In this document: positions 1 to 8,159 of the stretch, in pieces
How the letters are laid out: every line of letters begins with the position of its first letter
How positions within the stretch are numbered: the stretch's first letter is position 1
NCBI RefSeq assembly: GCF_040499845.1
Contig: NZ_CP159342.1
Span: forward strand, 620,001 to 684,000
Source: Micromonospora sp. CCTCC AA 2012012
GTDB taxonomy: Bacteria; Actinomycetota; Actinomycetes; Mycobacteriales; Micromonosporaceae
Direction of reading: 5' to 3'
DNA: 64,000 bases
The notes under the pieces: generated by a model
What the model was told of the DNA's origin: nothing
The model's database searches: none
What the model saw: the letters and a program-made list of their open reading frames with translations, nothing else
Program-made: the position numbers and the translations under genes

Positions 1-1
1 C

Positions 2-796
2 AAGGTCGACCAGAACGGCGGTGCCACCTACCCCCGCAAGGACGGCGGCTGGGCGCAGGAGATCTCGCTGGACCTCGACATGGCCTCGGCGGTCTGCCCC
101 AACTGCAAGATCCTGCTGGTCGAGGCGAAGACGAGTTCCTTCGCCAACCTCGGCGCCGCGGAGAACACCGCCGCCCGGCTCGGCGCCACCGTGATCAGCA
201 ACAGCTACGGCGGCTCGGACGCCTCCGACGCCACCTACGGCTCCTACTACAACCACCCGGGCGTGGCGATCACCGTCAGCTCCGGTGACAGCGGCTACGG
301 CGTCGAGTACCCGGCCTCGTCGCACTACGTCACCGCGGTCGGCGGCACCTCGCTGACCCGCTCCGGCACCACCCGCGGCTGGACCGAGACGGTCTGGAAC
401 GGCGCGGGCAGCGGCTGCTCGACGTACAACACCGCGCTCAGCGGGCAGGCGTCGGTCGGTACCGGCTGCGCCAAGCGGGCGGTCGCCGACGTCTCCGCCG
501 TGGCCGACCCGAACACCGGCGTCGCGGTCTACGACAGCACCGCCTACCAGGGGTACGTCGGCTGGCTGGTGTTCGGCGGGACCAGCGTCTCCGCGCCGGT
601 GATCGCCGGGGTCTACGGGCTGGCCGGCAACGCCGCCTCGATCGACAACAACTACCCGTACGCGCACGCCGGTTCGCTCTTCGACGTCACCTCCGGCACC
701 AACGGCAGCTGCCCCACCACCCAGTGGTGCACCGCCCGCGCCGGCTGGGACGGCCCGACCGGCCTCGGCACGCCCAACGGGGTGGACGCCTTCTGA
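2..796 (+). CDS. Secreted S53 (sedolisin/kumamolisin-like) serine protease, C-terminal part
   Basis: The 5' end lies outside the window; 264 residues of the catalytic domain are visible. Sedolisin hallmarks appear in order: E-I-S-L-D (residues 20-24) supplies the Glu and Asp of the Ser-Glu-Asp triad, S-G-D-S-G-Y carries the oxyanion-hole Asp, and G-G-T-S-V-S-A-P carries the nucleophilic Ser. Downstream, F-D-V-T-S-G and G-W-D-G-P-T-G-L-G-T-P fit the calcium-binding C-terminal region of the family. Several cysteines (C-P-N-C and later pairs) suggest disulfides in an exported enzyme. Known family members are acid-active secreted endopeptidases made with a large N-terminal propeptide, which would lie upstream. 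The gene ends just before a strong hairpin, so it closes its transcript. The family call is firm; substrate is unknown. Confidence 0.9.
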   Translation, partial: KVDQNGGATYPRKDGGWAQEISLDLDMASAVCPNCKILLVEAKTSSFANLGAAENTAARLGATVISNSYGGSDASDATYGSYYNHPGVAITVSSGDSGYGVEYPASSHYVTAVGGTSLTRSGTTRGWTETVWNGAGSGCSTYNTALSGQASVGTGCAKRAVADVSAVADPNTGVAVYDSTAYQGYVGWLVFGGTSVSAPVIAGVYGLAGNAASIDNNYPYAHAGSLFDVTSGTNGSCPTTQWCTARAGWDGPTGLGTPNGVDAF

Positions 797-811
797 CCCG
801 TCCCCGGTGAC

Positions 812-844
812 GGTGGGCCCGGCGCGGAACGCGCCGGGCCCACC
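812..844 (+). terminator. Rho-independent-type hairpin after the S53 protease
   Basis: Perfect 15-bp GC-rich stem with a GAA triloop, 15 nt after the stop codon. No U-tract follows, which is usual for actinobacterial terminators. Confidence 0.85.
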
Positions 845-881
845 CGCGTCCGACGGGGCTTCGCGGGATCCGGCTTCTTGT

Positions 882-887
882 TAGGGT
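882..887 (+). promoter_or_regulatory. Candidate -10 box (TAGGGT) for the transglycosylase gene
   Basis: TAGGGT lies 29 nt upstream of the chosen ATG, with a purine-rich ribosome binding site between them. No clear -35 box is seen. Confidence 0.4.
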
Positions 888-916
888 CCGCTGACAGCCA
901 CGGGGGAGGGGTCGGG

Positions 917-1801
917 ATGCGTCGATTCATGGGCCGGGCGGGAGCGGCGGTCGTCGCCGGCCTGCTGCTGGCCGGCGGGATGACCGGGTGTGGCGGCGAG
1001 GAGCGCACGCCCCGCGGGGTGGCCGCGCCGGTCGAGCTGCCCACCGAGCAGCCCGTCGAGGCCGCCGCCGACGAGCCGAGCGAGGCCCCGCCCGCGGTGG
1101 AGGCGATGGGCGTCGCGCCCAGCGCCCGGCCCAGCGCGAGCGTCCGGCCCGGTCTCACGGCGAAGCCGAGGCCGAAGCCGACCCGGACGGCCGCCGGTCC
1201 GCTGGCCGTCCCGAAGCCGCCCACCGAGACCCGGGTGCCGCCGCCCCCGCCGAAGCCGGCGCCCAGCGGCTGCCAGCCCAGCCACAAGGGCACCCCGGCG
1301 ACCCGCAGCCAGGTCAAGGCGGCGCTGGCCGACGCGGCGGCGAAGACCTACTGGCCGACCTCCGCACCGGACATCGCGATCCCGCTGACCCTGCTCAAGG
1401 CGACCGCCTGGCAGGAGAGCGGCTGGCAGTCCGACATCGTCGCCTGCGACGGCGGGATCGGGCTGATGCAGGTGATGCCGGCCACCGCCGACTGGATGAA
1501 CCAGCGCTTCGGCGAGTCGTACGACATCGACGACTACCGGGACAACGCCTACCTGGGCGCCAACTACCTGGCCTGGCTGACGAAGTACATCGGCGACATG
1601 TACTTCGAGTCGGACTACCGACTGGACGCCTCGCTGTGCACCGCGGAGCTGGACTCCTGCCTGCTCAACGCGGTGATCTCGGCGTTCAACTACGGGCACG
1701 GCGCGGTGGCCCGCGACGGGGAGCCGCTGGCCGTCCCCAACCCGCAGTACGTGCGCAACGTGCGGGCGCTGATGACCGAGTGCGTCTGCCTGAGCTACTG
1801 A
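917..1801 (+). CDS. Lytic transglycosylase (SLT domain) lipoprotein
   Basis: 294 aa. A hydrophobic N-terminus ends in G-M-T-G-C (Cys25), a plausible lipobox, so the protein is probably membrane-anchored. Residues 30-130 are a Pro/Ala/Glu-rich linker. The C-terminal 150 residues form an SLT (goose-lysozyme-like) domain: catalytic Glu167 in Q-E-S-G-W, then G-L-M-Q-V-M-P-A-T, and a later A-F-N-Y-G motif. Such enzymes cleave the glycan strands of peptidoglycan during wall growth or remodelling. The start at 917 is preferred over an in-frame TTG at 878 because GGGAGGGG sits just upstream and the signal sequence begins immediately. A strong hairpin follows, shared with the convergent MMPL gene. Confidence 0.88.
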   Translation: MRRFMGRAGAAVVAGLLLAGGMTGCGGEERTPRGVAAPVELPTEQPVEAAADEPSEAPPAVEAMGVAPSARPSASVRPGLTAKPRPKPTRTAAGPLAVPKPPTETRVPPPPPKPAPSGCQPSHKGTPATRSQVKAALADAAAKTYWPTSAPDIAIPLTLLKATAWQESGWQSDIVACDGGIGLMQVMPATADWMNQRFGESYDIDDYRDNAYLGANYLAWLTKYIGDMYFESDYRLDASLCTAELDSCLLNAVISAFNYGHGAVARDGEPLAVPNPQYVRNVRALMTECVCLSY

Positions 1802-1809
1802 CCCGCCCG

Positions 1810-1850
1810 CGACGGGGGCCGTGGCGCAACGTCCGCCACGGCCCCCGTCG
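1810..1850. terminator. Bidirectional terminator between convergent genes
   Basis: Perfect 17-bp GC-rich stem with a 7-nt loop, placed between the stop codons of the transglycosylase (plus strand) and the MMPL transporter (minus strand). Confidence 0.88.
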
Positions 1851-1863
1851 GGTCGGGAACGGG

Positions 1864-3999
1864 TCAGTCCCGGGCGGTGACCGGCTCGGCCGGCGTCGGC
1901 GTCCGGTCGGTCGGGGCGTCCGGCTCCCGGTGGATCCGGCCCGGCCACCAGAACCGGTCGCCGAGCACGAACGCCAGCGCCGGCACGAGCACCGTACGGA
2001 CCAGCAGGGTGTCGAGCAGGACACCGATGCAGACGATGATCCCGATCTGGGTCAGCGTGATCAGCGGGAGCACACCGAGGACGGCGAAGACCGCGGCGAG
2101 CAGGATGCCGGCGCTGGTGATCACCCCGCCGGTGACCCGCAGGGCGGAGAGCATGCCGTCGCGGGTGCCGGTCCGCCGGGCGTCCTCGCGGGCCCGGGTG
2201 ACCAGGAAGATGTTGTAGTCCACGCCGAGCGCCACCAGGAACACGAAGGCGAGCAGCAGGACCCCGCTGTCCAGGGCCGGGAAGCCCAGCACGTGGTCGA
2301 AGAGCAGCCACGCCGCGCCGAGGCTGGCGAAGAACGACGCGATGACGGTGAGCACCAGTAGCAGGGGCGCGAGCAGGCCGCGCAGCAGCAGCACGAGCAC
2401 CGCGCCGACGAGCAGCAGGATGATCGGCAGGATGAGCCGCTGGTCCCGACCGTTGGCCTCGTCGGTGTCGTAGGTGGCCGCGACGGTGCCTCCCACCACG
2501 GCCCCGTCGAACCGGTCCACGCCGTCGACCGTCGGCGGGGCCGAACCTGGCACGGCGGTGACCGCGTCGCGGAGCGCCTCGATCGTCCGGTCGGAGGCCG
2601 GGGTGCCCGGCTCAGCGTCCAGCACCACGTCGACCTGGGCCACCGTGCTGCCCGCGTCGCCGGGGCGCGCGGAGGCGACCCCGGGCACGGCTGCCGCGGC
2701 CCGGGTGACCGCCGACACCGCCGACGGGGTGGTGAGCACGGCGACGGGCTGCGTGGTGCCGGCGGGGAAGGCCCGGGCGAGGGTCTCCGCACCGGCCACC
2801 GCCTCGGGCTTCACCCGGAACTGCTCGGTCTCGGAGAGCCCGGTCCGGATGCCGAGGCTGCCGAGGGCCAGGCCGGCGAGCAGCAGCGTCGAGAGCACCG
2901 CGACGGGCACCGGACGGCGCACCACGGCGGCACCCAGCCGACCCCAGAGCCGGCCCTCGCGCACCTGGTCGCCGACCCGGGGCACGAACGGCCAGAACAG
3001 GCCGCGGCCGAAGATCACCAGCACGGCGGGGAGGACGAACAGCGCCGAGAGCATGGCGAACACGACGCCGGTGGCGCAGGCCACGGCGAGCGCCCGGTTG
3101 GTCTCCTGCTCGGACAGCAGCAGGGTGAGCACGCCGAGGACGACGGTGCCGCCGCTGGCGAGGATCGGCTCGGCGGTGCGGCGCAGGGCGGCCCGCATGG
3201 CGGCGAAGCGGTCCTGCTCGCGGTGCAGTTCCTCCCGGTAGCGGGCGATCAGCAGCAGCGCGTAGTCGGTGGCGGCGCCAAAGACCAGGACGCTGGCGAT
3301 GCCGGTGACGGCCCCGTCCTGGAGGTGGATGCCGACGGCCGGGACGATGGTGTCGACGGCGCGCAGGGTGAGCTGCTCGGTGGCGGCGACCACCACCAGC
3401 GGCACGATCCACAGGAACGGGCTGCGGTAGGTGACCAGCAGCAGCAGCGCGACGACCGCGGCCGTGACGAGCAGGAGCGTGGTGTCGGCGCCCTCGAAGA
3501 CCTTGGTCAGGTCGGCCGTGAAGGCGGGTCCGCCGGTCACCTCGACGGTGAGGGCGTCGGGCAGCGCCTGGAGGGACCCGCGGAGCTGGTCGACGGTCTG
3601 CGCCACCTGCTCCTGGCCGCCGGCGGTGGAGAGCGGCACGGCGACGAGCGCGACGGTGCCGTCCGGGGAGACCTGCGGCGGGCTGACCCGACCGCCCACC
3701 GCGAACCGGGCCAGCCCGGCGGAGGCGCTGGTGAGGGCGGCGCGGTCCGGTTCGGTGAGCGCGCCCCGGTCGTCGCGGCTGGCGACCACGATGGCGGGCT
3801 GCACGTCGCTGGAGGGCAGCTCCCGCTGGAGTCGCTCGACCTGGGTCGACTGCCACTCGACGGAGAGGCCGGTGGCGGAGACGGGCGTGGGGTTGTCCGG
3901 TTTCGGCAGGCCGAACACGGCCGCGCCGATGGCGATCGCGGCGACCACGGTGAGCCATGCTGCCAGTCGGCCGCGGGCTACGCGGGTGAACAGAGACAT
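1864..3999 (-). CDS. MMPL/RND-family membrane transporter
   Basis: 711 aa with the typical two-fold MMPL layout. One N-terminal membrane helix (about 12-30) is followed by an extracytoplasmic domain, five helices (about 175-335), a second extracytoplasmic domain and five more helices (about 530-690). The G-A-A-T-D-Y-A-L-L-L and G-V-D-Y-N-I-F-L segments are the conserved TM4/TM10 repeats holding the Asp-Tyr proton-relay pairs. MMPL proteins move lipids, siderophores or drugs with proton motive force. The gene is divergent from a MarR regulator 161 bp away, with an inverted repeat 31 bases before its start, so substrate-responsive repression is likely. The cargo cannot be told from sequence. 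Confidence 0.9.
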   Translation of the reverse strand: MSLFTRVARGRLAAWLTVVAAIAIGAAVFGLPKPDNPTPVSATGLSVEWQSTQVERLQRELPSSDVQPAIVVASRDDRGALTEPDRAALTSASAGLARFAVGGRVSPPQVSPDGTVALVAVPLSTAGGQEQVAQTVDQLRGSLQALPDALTVEVTGGPAFTADLTKVFEGADTTLLLVTAAVVALLLLVTYRSPFLWIVPLVVVAATEQLTLRAVDTIVPAVGIHLQDGAVTGIASVLVFGAATDYALLLIARYREELHREQDRFAAMRAALRRTAEPILASGGTVVLGVLTLLLSEQETNRALAVACATGVVFAMLSALFVLPAVLVIFGRGLFWPFVPRVGDQVREGRLWGRLGAAVVRRPVPVAVLSTLLLAGLALGSLGIRTGLSETEQFRVKPEAVAGAETLARAFPAGTTQPVAVLTTPSAVSAVTRAAAAVPGVASARPGDAGSTVAQVDVVLDAEPGTPASDRTIEALRDAVTAVPGSAPPTVDGVDRFDGAVVGGTVAATYDTDEANGRDQRLILPIILLLVGAVLVLLLRGLLAPLLLVLTVIASFFASLGAAWLLFDHVLGFPALDSGVLLLAFVFLVALGVDYNIFLVTRAREDARRTGTRDGMLSALRVTGGVITSAGILLAAVFAVLGVLPLITLTQIGIIVCIGVLLDTLLVRTVLVPALAFVLGDRFWWPGRIHREPDAPTDRTPTPAEPVTARD

Positions 4000-4030
4000 C
4001 GGGTGCCCTCACGGTACGTGGACGGTAAAA

Positions 4031-4045
4031 TCTCGACTGCCGAGA
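4031..4045. promoter_or_regulatory. Candidate MarR operator in the MMPL/MarR divergent region
   Basis: A 5-bp inverted repeat (TCTCG, 5-nt spacer, CGAGA) lies 31-46 bases upstream of the MMPL start. It resembles the ATCTCGA...TCGAGAT sites bound by several actinobacterial MarR/PecS-type repressors. Inference from form and position only. Confidence 0.45.
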
Positions 4046-4160
4046 GTTTCGCTCATCAAGAGTAACCGGGCAACTCGAAGGGGCGGCTCCGAGACCGGCG
4101 GGATCGTCCGGGTCGTTCTATGCTGCTGAACGGCCTGTTGACAGGGGGGATCGACGAGAC

Positions 4161-4691
4161 GTGGCAGCGCACGGCATGTATCGGCGACGGGACGACCGGC
4201 GCGGGCAGATCATCGCGGACATCGCCAATGACCTGCGCCGCTACTCCGTCGACGCGCAGCACGTCGGGCACGCCTTCGCCGGCCTGCACGGGCTGAACGC
4301 CACCGACCTGCACGCGCTGATCGCGGTGATGGACGCCGAGCTGGCCGGCGACCCGATCACGCCCGGCCGGCTCGGGGAGCAGCTCAACCTCTCCTCCGGC
4401 TCGGTCACCGCCCTGATCGACCGGTTGGAGCGCGGCGGGCACATCCGGCGCGACCGGGACACCGCCGACCGGCGCAAGGTCTTCCTGCACTACGCCGACC
4501 GGGGCGCCGCCCTGGCGATGGAGTTCTTCCGGCCGCTCGGCGCCCGGACCGACCGGGTGATGGACCGCTTCAGCGACGAGGAGCTGGAAGTGGTGCACCG
4601 CTTCATGGCCGAGATCAGCGCCTCGGTACGCGAGCACCGGGATGCCGTCCGCGCCGCCCGCCCGGAGGCGCCCCGCCGGGCGGCGGACTGA
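4161..4691 (+). CDS. MarR-family transcriptional regulator
   Basis: 176 aa winged-helix protein. The HTH lies around residues 70-95 (T-P-G-R-L-G-E-Q-L-N-L-S-S-G-S-V-T-A-L), followed by the wing R-D-R-D-T-A-D-R-R-K-V. That D-x-R-x-x-R pattern is the MarR DNA-contact signature. Helices at both ends would form the dimer interface. The GTG start has GGGGGA 11 nt upstream; an ATG five codons later is an alternative. Divergent from the MMPL transporter, it is the likely repressor of that gene and of itself. The ligand is unknown. Confidence 0.9.
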   Translation: MAAHGMYRRRDDRRGQIIADIANDLRRYSVDAQHVGHAFAGLHGLNATDLHALIAVMDAELAGDPITPGRLGEQLNLSSGSVTALIDRLERGGHIRRDRDTADRRKVFLHYADRGAALAMEFFRPLGARTDRVMDRFSDEELEVVHRFMAEISASVREHRDAVRAARPEAPRRAAD

Positions 4692-4986
4692 CCGGAGCGG
4701 TCGTGCACTGTCGACTGTCCCGCTCGGACGCCTCGACGTAACGCTGGGTTCACGTTTCCCACGGGCATCCGGCCGCCCCGACCAGCTGGTGCCAGGGTGG
4801 CGTCCACAGTCGCCCGCAGTTCCAGATAGTGCGTCTGACCTGGGCATACATTCGATCCCCCAGATATCCTCTGGTCAACTGCTCGACGTCGCGCACCACT
4901 TCACCCGGCTCAACCCGATCGCCCTGTCGCCTACAGGGTGTGACTGTCGTGCCCGTTTCCCGATCCAACCCCGGAGGGGGGACCCG
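4692..4986. other. Intergenic region, 295 bp
   Basis: No credible gene. An open frame crosses it in phase with the downstream gene, but it lacks coding character and a ribosome binding site before base 4973. TACAGG (4935-4940) is a weak -10 candidate. Confidence 0.5.
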
Positions 4987-5811
4987 ATGACGCGGGCTCC
5001 TGCCAACCTGTTGGCCGTACGCAGTCTGCTGCTCACCTATCTCAACGTGGACCCGAACACCGAACGCAGCCAGGATCTTGAGCCGGCCGAGGTCGGCATC
5101 GTCGGCGACCCCGACCACCGTGGTGGTTACCACTGCGGTTCCGACCGGGTGGTGCCCAACGACTACTCCGTGGTCGAGTCCCTCCGGGACTCCAGCGGGC
5201 TGACCCTCGACGCCGCCGCCCTCGACGTGGGGATGTTCGAGGTCCGGGTCAACGGGGTGACCCACAACCTGTTCACCTTCTCGAGCTGGTGCGTCGCCCA
5301 GTGCGTCGCGGACACGCCCGACAGTCGGGACCTCAGATCGATCATCTACTCACCCGACGGCCGGACGGTGAAGCGGTGGGACCGACTGAACAGGCGGAGC
5401 ACCGGCGACGACAGTCACCTGTGGCACACCCACTTCAGCTTCTTCCGCGACTCGATCAAGGCGGGCCGGGACCAGACCCCGCTGTTCCGCCGCTACCTGA
5501 CCACCATCGGACTCATGGAGGACACCATGCCGCTCACCGAGGCTGACATGCCGATCATCCGCGCCGCCCTGCACAGCACCGAGATCGGTCGGACGGGGGT
5601 GACCTTCGGGCAGGTGATGGACCTGATGCGGGGGGTCCCCGGCCAGATCGCCACCTTGCAGAGTCTGATCAACACGAAGGACTTCGTCGACGAGCAGGCG
5701 ATCGTCTCCGGGATCCTCGCCACCCTCACCCCGCAGGCCATCGCCGCGGCCATCCCGCCGACGATCGCCAAGCAGGTGGCCGACGAACTCGCCGCCCGCC
5801 TCGTCGCCTGA
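4987..5811 (+). CDS. Uncharacterised protein with peptidase M15-like metal-binding motifs
   Basis: 275 aa, no signal peptide. The ATG has a strong GGAGGGGG 5-13 nt upstream, so the longer open frame starting at 4642 is rejected. The central part contains Y-H-C-G, then L-D-A-A-A-L-D-V-G, and later S-H-L-W-H-T-H. This succession of His, Asp and W-H-x-H resembles the zinc site of M15-type (D-Ala-D-Ala peptidase/endolysin) folds, although the usual S-x-H-x-x-G-x-A-x-D is not exact. The C-terminal third (about 180-275) is helical with no recognised domain. Similar proteins occur singly in actinomycetes and near phage-like genes. Neighbours give no functional hint. The fold suggestion is tentative. 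Confidence 0.65.
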   Translation: MTRAPANLLAVRSLLLTYLNVDPNTERSQDLEPAEVGIVGDPDHRGGYHCGSDRVVPNDYSVVESLRDSSGLTLDAAALDVGMFEVRVNGVTHNLFTFSSWCVAQCVADTPDSRDLRSIIYSPDGRTVKRWDRLNRRSTGDDSHLWHTHFSFFRDSIKAGRDQTPLFRRYLTTIGLMEDTMPLTEADMPIIRAALHSTEIGRTGVTFGQVMDLMRGVPGQIATLQSLINTKDFVDEQAIVSGILATLTPQAIAAAIPPTIAKQVADELAARLVA

Positions 5812-5824
5812 CCGGCAACACTTA

Positions 5825-5832
5825 TTGCGCAA
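5825..5832. promoter_or_regulatory. Palindrome TTGCGCAA upstream of the ArsR gene, candidate operator
   Basis: A perfect 8-bp palindrome 41 bases before the GTG start of the ArsR-type regulator. ArsR-family repressors commonly bind TTGCGCAA-like dyads near their own promoter. Confidence 0.4.
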
Positions 5833-5873
5833 CGGCTCTTGTCCATCTCTCGGATGGGTGAGACGGTGTCGGT

Positions 5874-6449
5874 GTGACCGATCGCTCCGTACGACAGATC
5901 ACCGACTCCCGGGTCCTGGCGGCACTGGCCCACCCGCTGCGCTGGCGGTTGATGGACCTCCTCAACGTGGACGGTCCGTCAACCGTCGGCATGCTCGCCG
6001 AACGCACCGGCCAGGCACCCGCGAACGTGAGCCACCACATGAAGGTCCTGGCCGGCTGCGATCTCGTGGCCGAGGCCCCGGACCGGGCCCGTGACCGGCG
6101 GGAACGCTGGTGGCAACTGGTCGACCGGTCGCTGCGCTGGTCGACCGCCGACTTCGCCGCCGACCCCGCGGCCCACGCCGTCGCCGACGCCGCCACCTCG
6201 CTGCACCTCGACCGGCACACCACCCAGGTCCGTGCCTGGTACGCCGCCGGCGAGGCCGCGCACAGGGCCTGGGAGGACGGCCCCTTCGTCGCGAACCGGT
6301 GGCTGCGCCTCACCCCCGAGGAACTCGCCGAACTGGGGCGCGAGGTCGTCGATCTGCTGGCCCGCTGGGCGGACCGGCCGACGCCCGACGACGGCCGCGA
6401 TCGCGAGCCCGTCCTCGTCTTCGCCTACGGCGTGCCGGGACAGCCGTGA
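5874..6449 (+). CDS. ArsR-type winged-helix transcriptional regulator
   Basis: 191 aa. The N-terminal 75 residues form a winged helix: L-A-H-P-L-R-W-R-L-M-D-L-L, recognition helix around P-A-N-V-S-H-H-M-K-V-L, and wing E-A-P-D-R-A-R-D-R-R-E-R-W-W. The C-terminal half is helical, lacks the metal-binding Cys motif of arsenic sensors, and probably binds an organic ligand. The GTG start is preceded by a TTGCGCAA palindrome. The stop codon overlaps the next gene's start (GTGA), so the regulator and the MFS transporter form one operon and probably a drug- or metabolite-responsive export module. Confidence 0.88.
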   Translation: MTDRSVRQITDSRVLAALAHPLRWRLMDLLNVDGPSTVGMLAERTGQAPANVSHHMKVLAGCDLVAEAPDRARDRRERWWQLVDRSLRWSTADFAADPAAHAVADAATSLHLDRHTTQVRAWYAAGEAAHRAWEDGPFVANRWLRLTPEELAELGREVVDLLARWADRPTPDDGRDREPVLVFAYGVPGQP

Positions 6450-7702
6450 CCAGTGCCCCGGCGACCGTGCCGGCCGGGCTCCGGGGGCACCGGGACTTCC
6501 GGCTGCTCTGGACCGGTCAGGCGGTCAGCGCCGTCGGCAGCAACGTGACCGCGGTGGCCCTGCCGCTGGTCGCGGTCGCCGTCCTCGACGCCGGCACCTT
6601 CGCGGTGGCCGTCCTCACCGCCGCCGCCTGGCTGCCCTGGCTGCTGGTCGGCCTGCCGGTCGGCGCCTGGGTCGACCGGCTGCCCCACCGACCGGTCATG
6701 ATCATCTGCGATCTGGTGTCGCTGTTGCTCTTCCTGAGCATCCCGGTGGCCGCCGTCGCCGGCCTGCTCACCGTGGGCCAGCTGCTGGCGGTCGCGCTCG
6801 GCGGTGGACTCGCCCGGGTCTTCTTCGAGACCGCCGACCAGGCCTACCTGCCCACCCTGCTCCGGCCCGAGCAGGTGCCGGCGGGCAACGCCCGGATCCA
6901 GGCCACCCAGACGGCCAGCTACGTGGTCGGGCCCGGTCTCGCCGGGGTGATCGCCCAGGCGGCCGGTGCCGTCACGGCGCTGCTGGTCGACGCGGTGAGC
7001 TTTCTCATCTCGGCGGTCTGCCTGTGGCGGATCCGCGCGGTCGAGCCGGCGCGTCCGCCGGCCCGGACCGGGGCGTCACTGCGACAGGAGATCGCCGTCG
7101 GCGTGCGGTTCGTCGCCCGCGACCCGTACCTGCGGGTGTTGGCGGTCTTCGGGGCGGCCAGCAACATCGGGCTGGTGGGCTACCAGGCCGTCCTCGTGGT
7201 GTTCCTGGTCCGGACGGTCGGCCTCCCGCCCGGCCAGGTCGGTGTCCTGATCGGACTGACCAGCCTCGGGGGCGTCCTCGGCGCGACCATCGCCACCGCC
7301 GTCGCCCGCCGGGTCGGCACCGCCCGGGCACTGCTGCTCGCCGGGGCGGGCACCGGACCGCCGGCGCTGCTCGTCCCGCTCACCGGCGCGGGCCCCCGGG
7401 TGGCCTGGCTGCTGCTCGGCGGGGTCGTGGTCAGCCTGGCGGTCGCGGTGGGCAACGTGGTCAAGGGCAGCTTCCGTCAGACGTACACACCGCCGGCGCT
7501 GCTCGGCCGGGTGACGGTGAGCATGCACCTGCTCAACTACGGCACCATTCCGCTGGGCGCGGTGGCTGCCGGCGCCATCGGCGGCGCCTGGGGTCCGGGA
7601 CGGGCGATCTGGATGCTGACCGGCTGGCTGGCGGTGACCCCGCTCATCCTGCTGCTCGGTCCGCTGCGCCGCCGCCGTGAGCTGCCGCTGCGACCGGCCT
7701 GA
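6446..7702 (+). CDS. Major facilitator superfamily (MFS) transporter
   Basis: 418 aa, 12 predicted membrane helices. The N-terminus H-R-D-F-R-L-L-W-T-G-Q-A-V-S and the loop G-A-W-V-D-R-L-P-H-R-P match the MFS_3/enterobactin-exporter-like group (motif A region after TM2). The GTG at 6446 overlaps the regulator's stop by four bases, and a 336-base upstream extension of the frame is rejected. Translational coupling to an ArsR-type repressor suggests an exporter of a small organic compound. Substrate unknown. Confidence 0.9.
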   Translation: MTSAPATVPAGLRGHRDFRLLWTGQAVSAVGSNVTAVALPLVAVAVLDAGTFAVAVLTAAAWLPWLLVGLPVGAWVDRLPHRPVMIICDLVSLLLFLSIPVAAVAGLLTVGQLLAVALGGGLARVFFETADQAYLPTLLRPEQVPAGNARIQATQTASYVVGPGLAGVIAQAAGAVTALLVDAVSFLISAVCLWRIRAVEPARPPARTGASLRQEIAVGVRFVARDPYLRVLAVFGAASNIGLVGYQAVLVVFLVRTVGLPPGQVGVLIGLTSLGGVLGATIATAVARRVGTARALLLAGAGTGPPALLVPLTGAGPRVAWLLLGGVVVSLAVAVGNVVKGSFRQTYTPPALLGRVTVSMHLLNYGTIPLGAVAAGAIGGAWGPGRAIWMLTGWLAVTPLILLLGPLRRRRELPLRPA

Positions 7703-7732
7703 TCTGCCCGGAAACTGCCCCGGACGCGCTGC

Positions 7733-7759
7733 GGCGGCGGTCGGGAACCGACCGCCGCC
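7733..7759. terminator. Bidirectional terminator between MFS gene and cold shock gene
   Basis: Perfect 12-bp GC stem with a GAA triloop between two convergent stop codons. Confidence 0.85.
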
Positions 7760-7771
7760 ACCGGCACGGAG

Positions 7772-7975
7772 CTACATCGGGCGGACGTTGTCCGCCTGCG
7801 GCCCCTTCTGCCCCTGGGTCACCTCGAACTCGACCTTCTGGCCTTCGTTGAGTTCCCGGTAGCCGCTCGTCGCGATGGCCGAGTAGTGGACGAACACGTC
7901 CGGGCCTCCGCCGTCCTGCTCGATGAAGCCGAAGCCCTTTTCCGAGTTGAACCACTTGACCGTGCCGGTTGCCAT
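7772..7975 (-). CDS. Cold shock domain protein (CspA family)
   Basis: 67 aa, the standard length. Both RNA-binding motifs are present: K-G-F-G-F-I (RNP1, residues 14-19) and V-F-V-H-Y (RNP2, 27-31), preceded by the family start [10 protein letters not shown]. Csp proteins bind single-stranded nucleic acid as RNA chaperones or antiterminators. GGGAGAG precedes the start at good spacing. The leader contains an 8-bp hairpin (8005-8024), and a long structured 5' leader is typical of csp genes. Other paralogues probably exist in the genome. Confidence 0.96.
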   Translation of the reverse strand: MATGTVKWFNSEKGFGFIEQDGGGPDVFVHYSAIATSGYRELNEGQKVEFEVTQGQKGPQADNVRPM

Positions 7976-8004
7976 GCAATCTCTCCCTGTTCAATGCGGG
8001 TGAA

Positions 8005-8024
8005 CACCGACCGTGCGGTCGGTG
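8005..8024 (-). promoter_or_regulatory. Hairpin/inverted repeat in the csp leader
   Basis: Perfect 8-bp inverted repeat with a 4-nt loop, 30 bases before the csp start codon. It could be an mRNA leader hairpin or a DNA operator. Confidence 0.45.
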
Positions 8025-8146
8025 ATCGCCCATTACCTCCCCGACAGTAGCCCCCCGGAGGCGGATTTGCTGCCGGAAGTGCCGTCGTAGTTCCATCGAA
8101 TCCTCTCGGCGGGCCGGAAAGTGGCACCCCGGGCGGCGGGACAGGG

Positions 8147-8152
8147 CATGCT
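8147..8152 (+). promoter_or_regulatory. -10 box (CATGCT) of a leaderless promoter
   Basis: The hexamer ends 7 nt before the ATG at 8160, the spacing that puts the transcription start on the start codon. No ribosome binding site lies between them. Confidence 0.45.
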
Positions 8153-8159
8153 TGCCTCG

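Noticed and set aside
881..2311. Long minus-strand frame over the transglycosylase gene
   Set aside because: Shadow frame crossing a strong terminator between two well-supported convergent genes.
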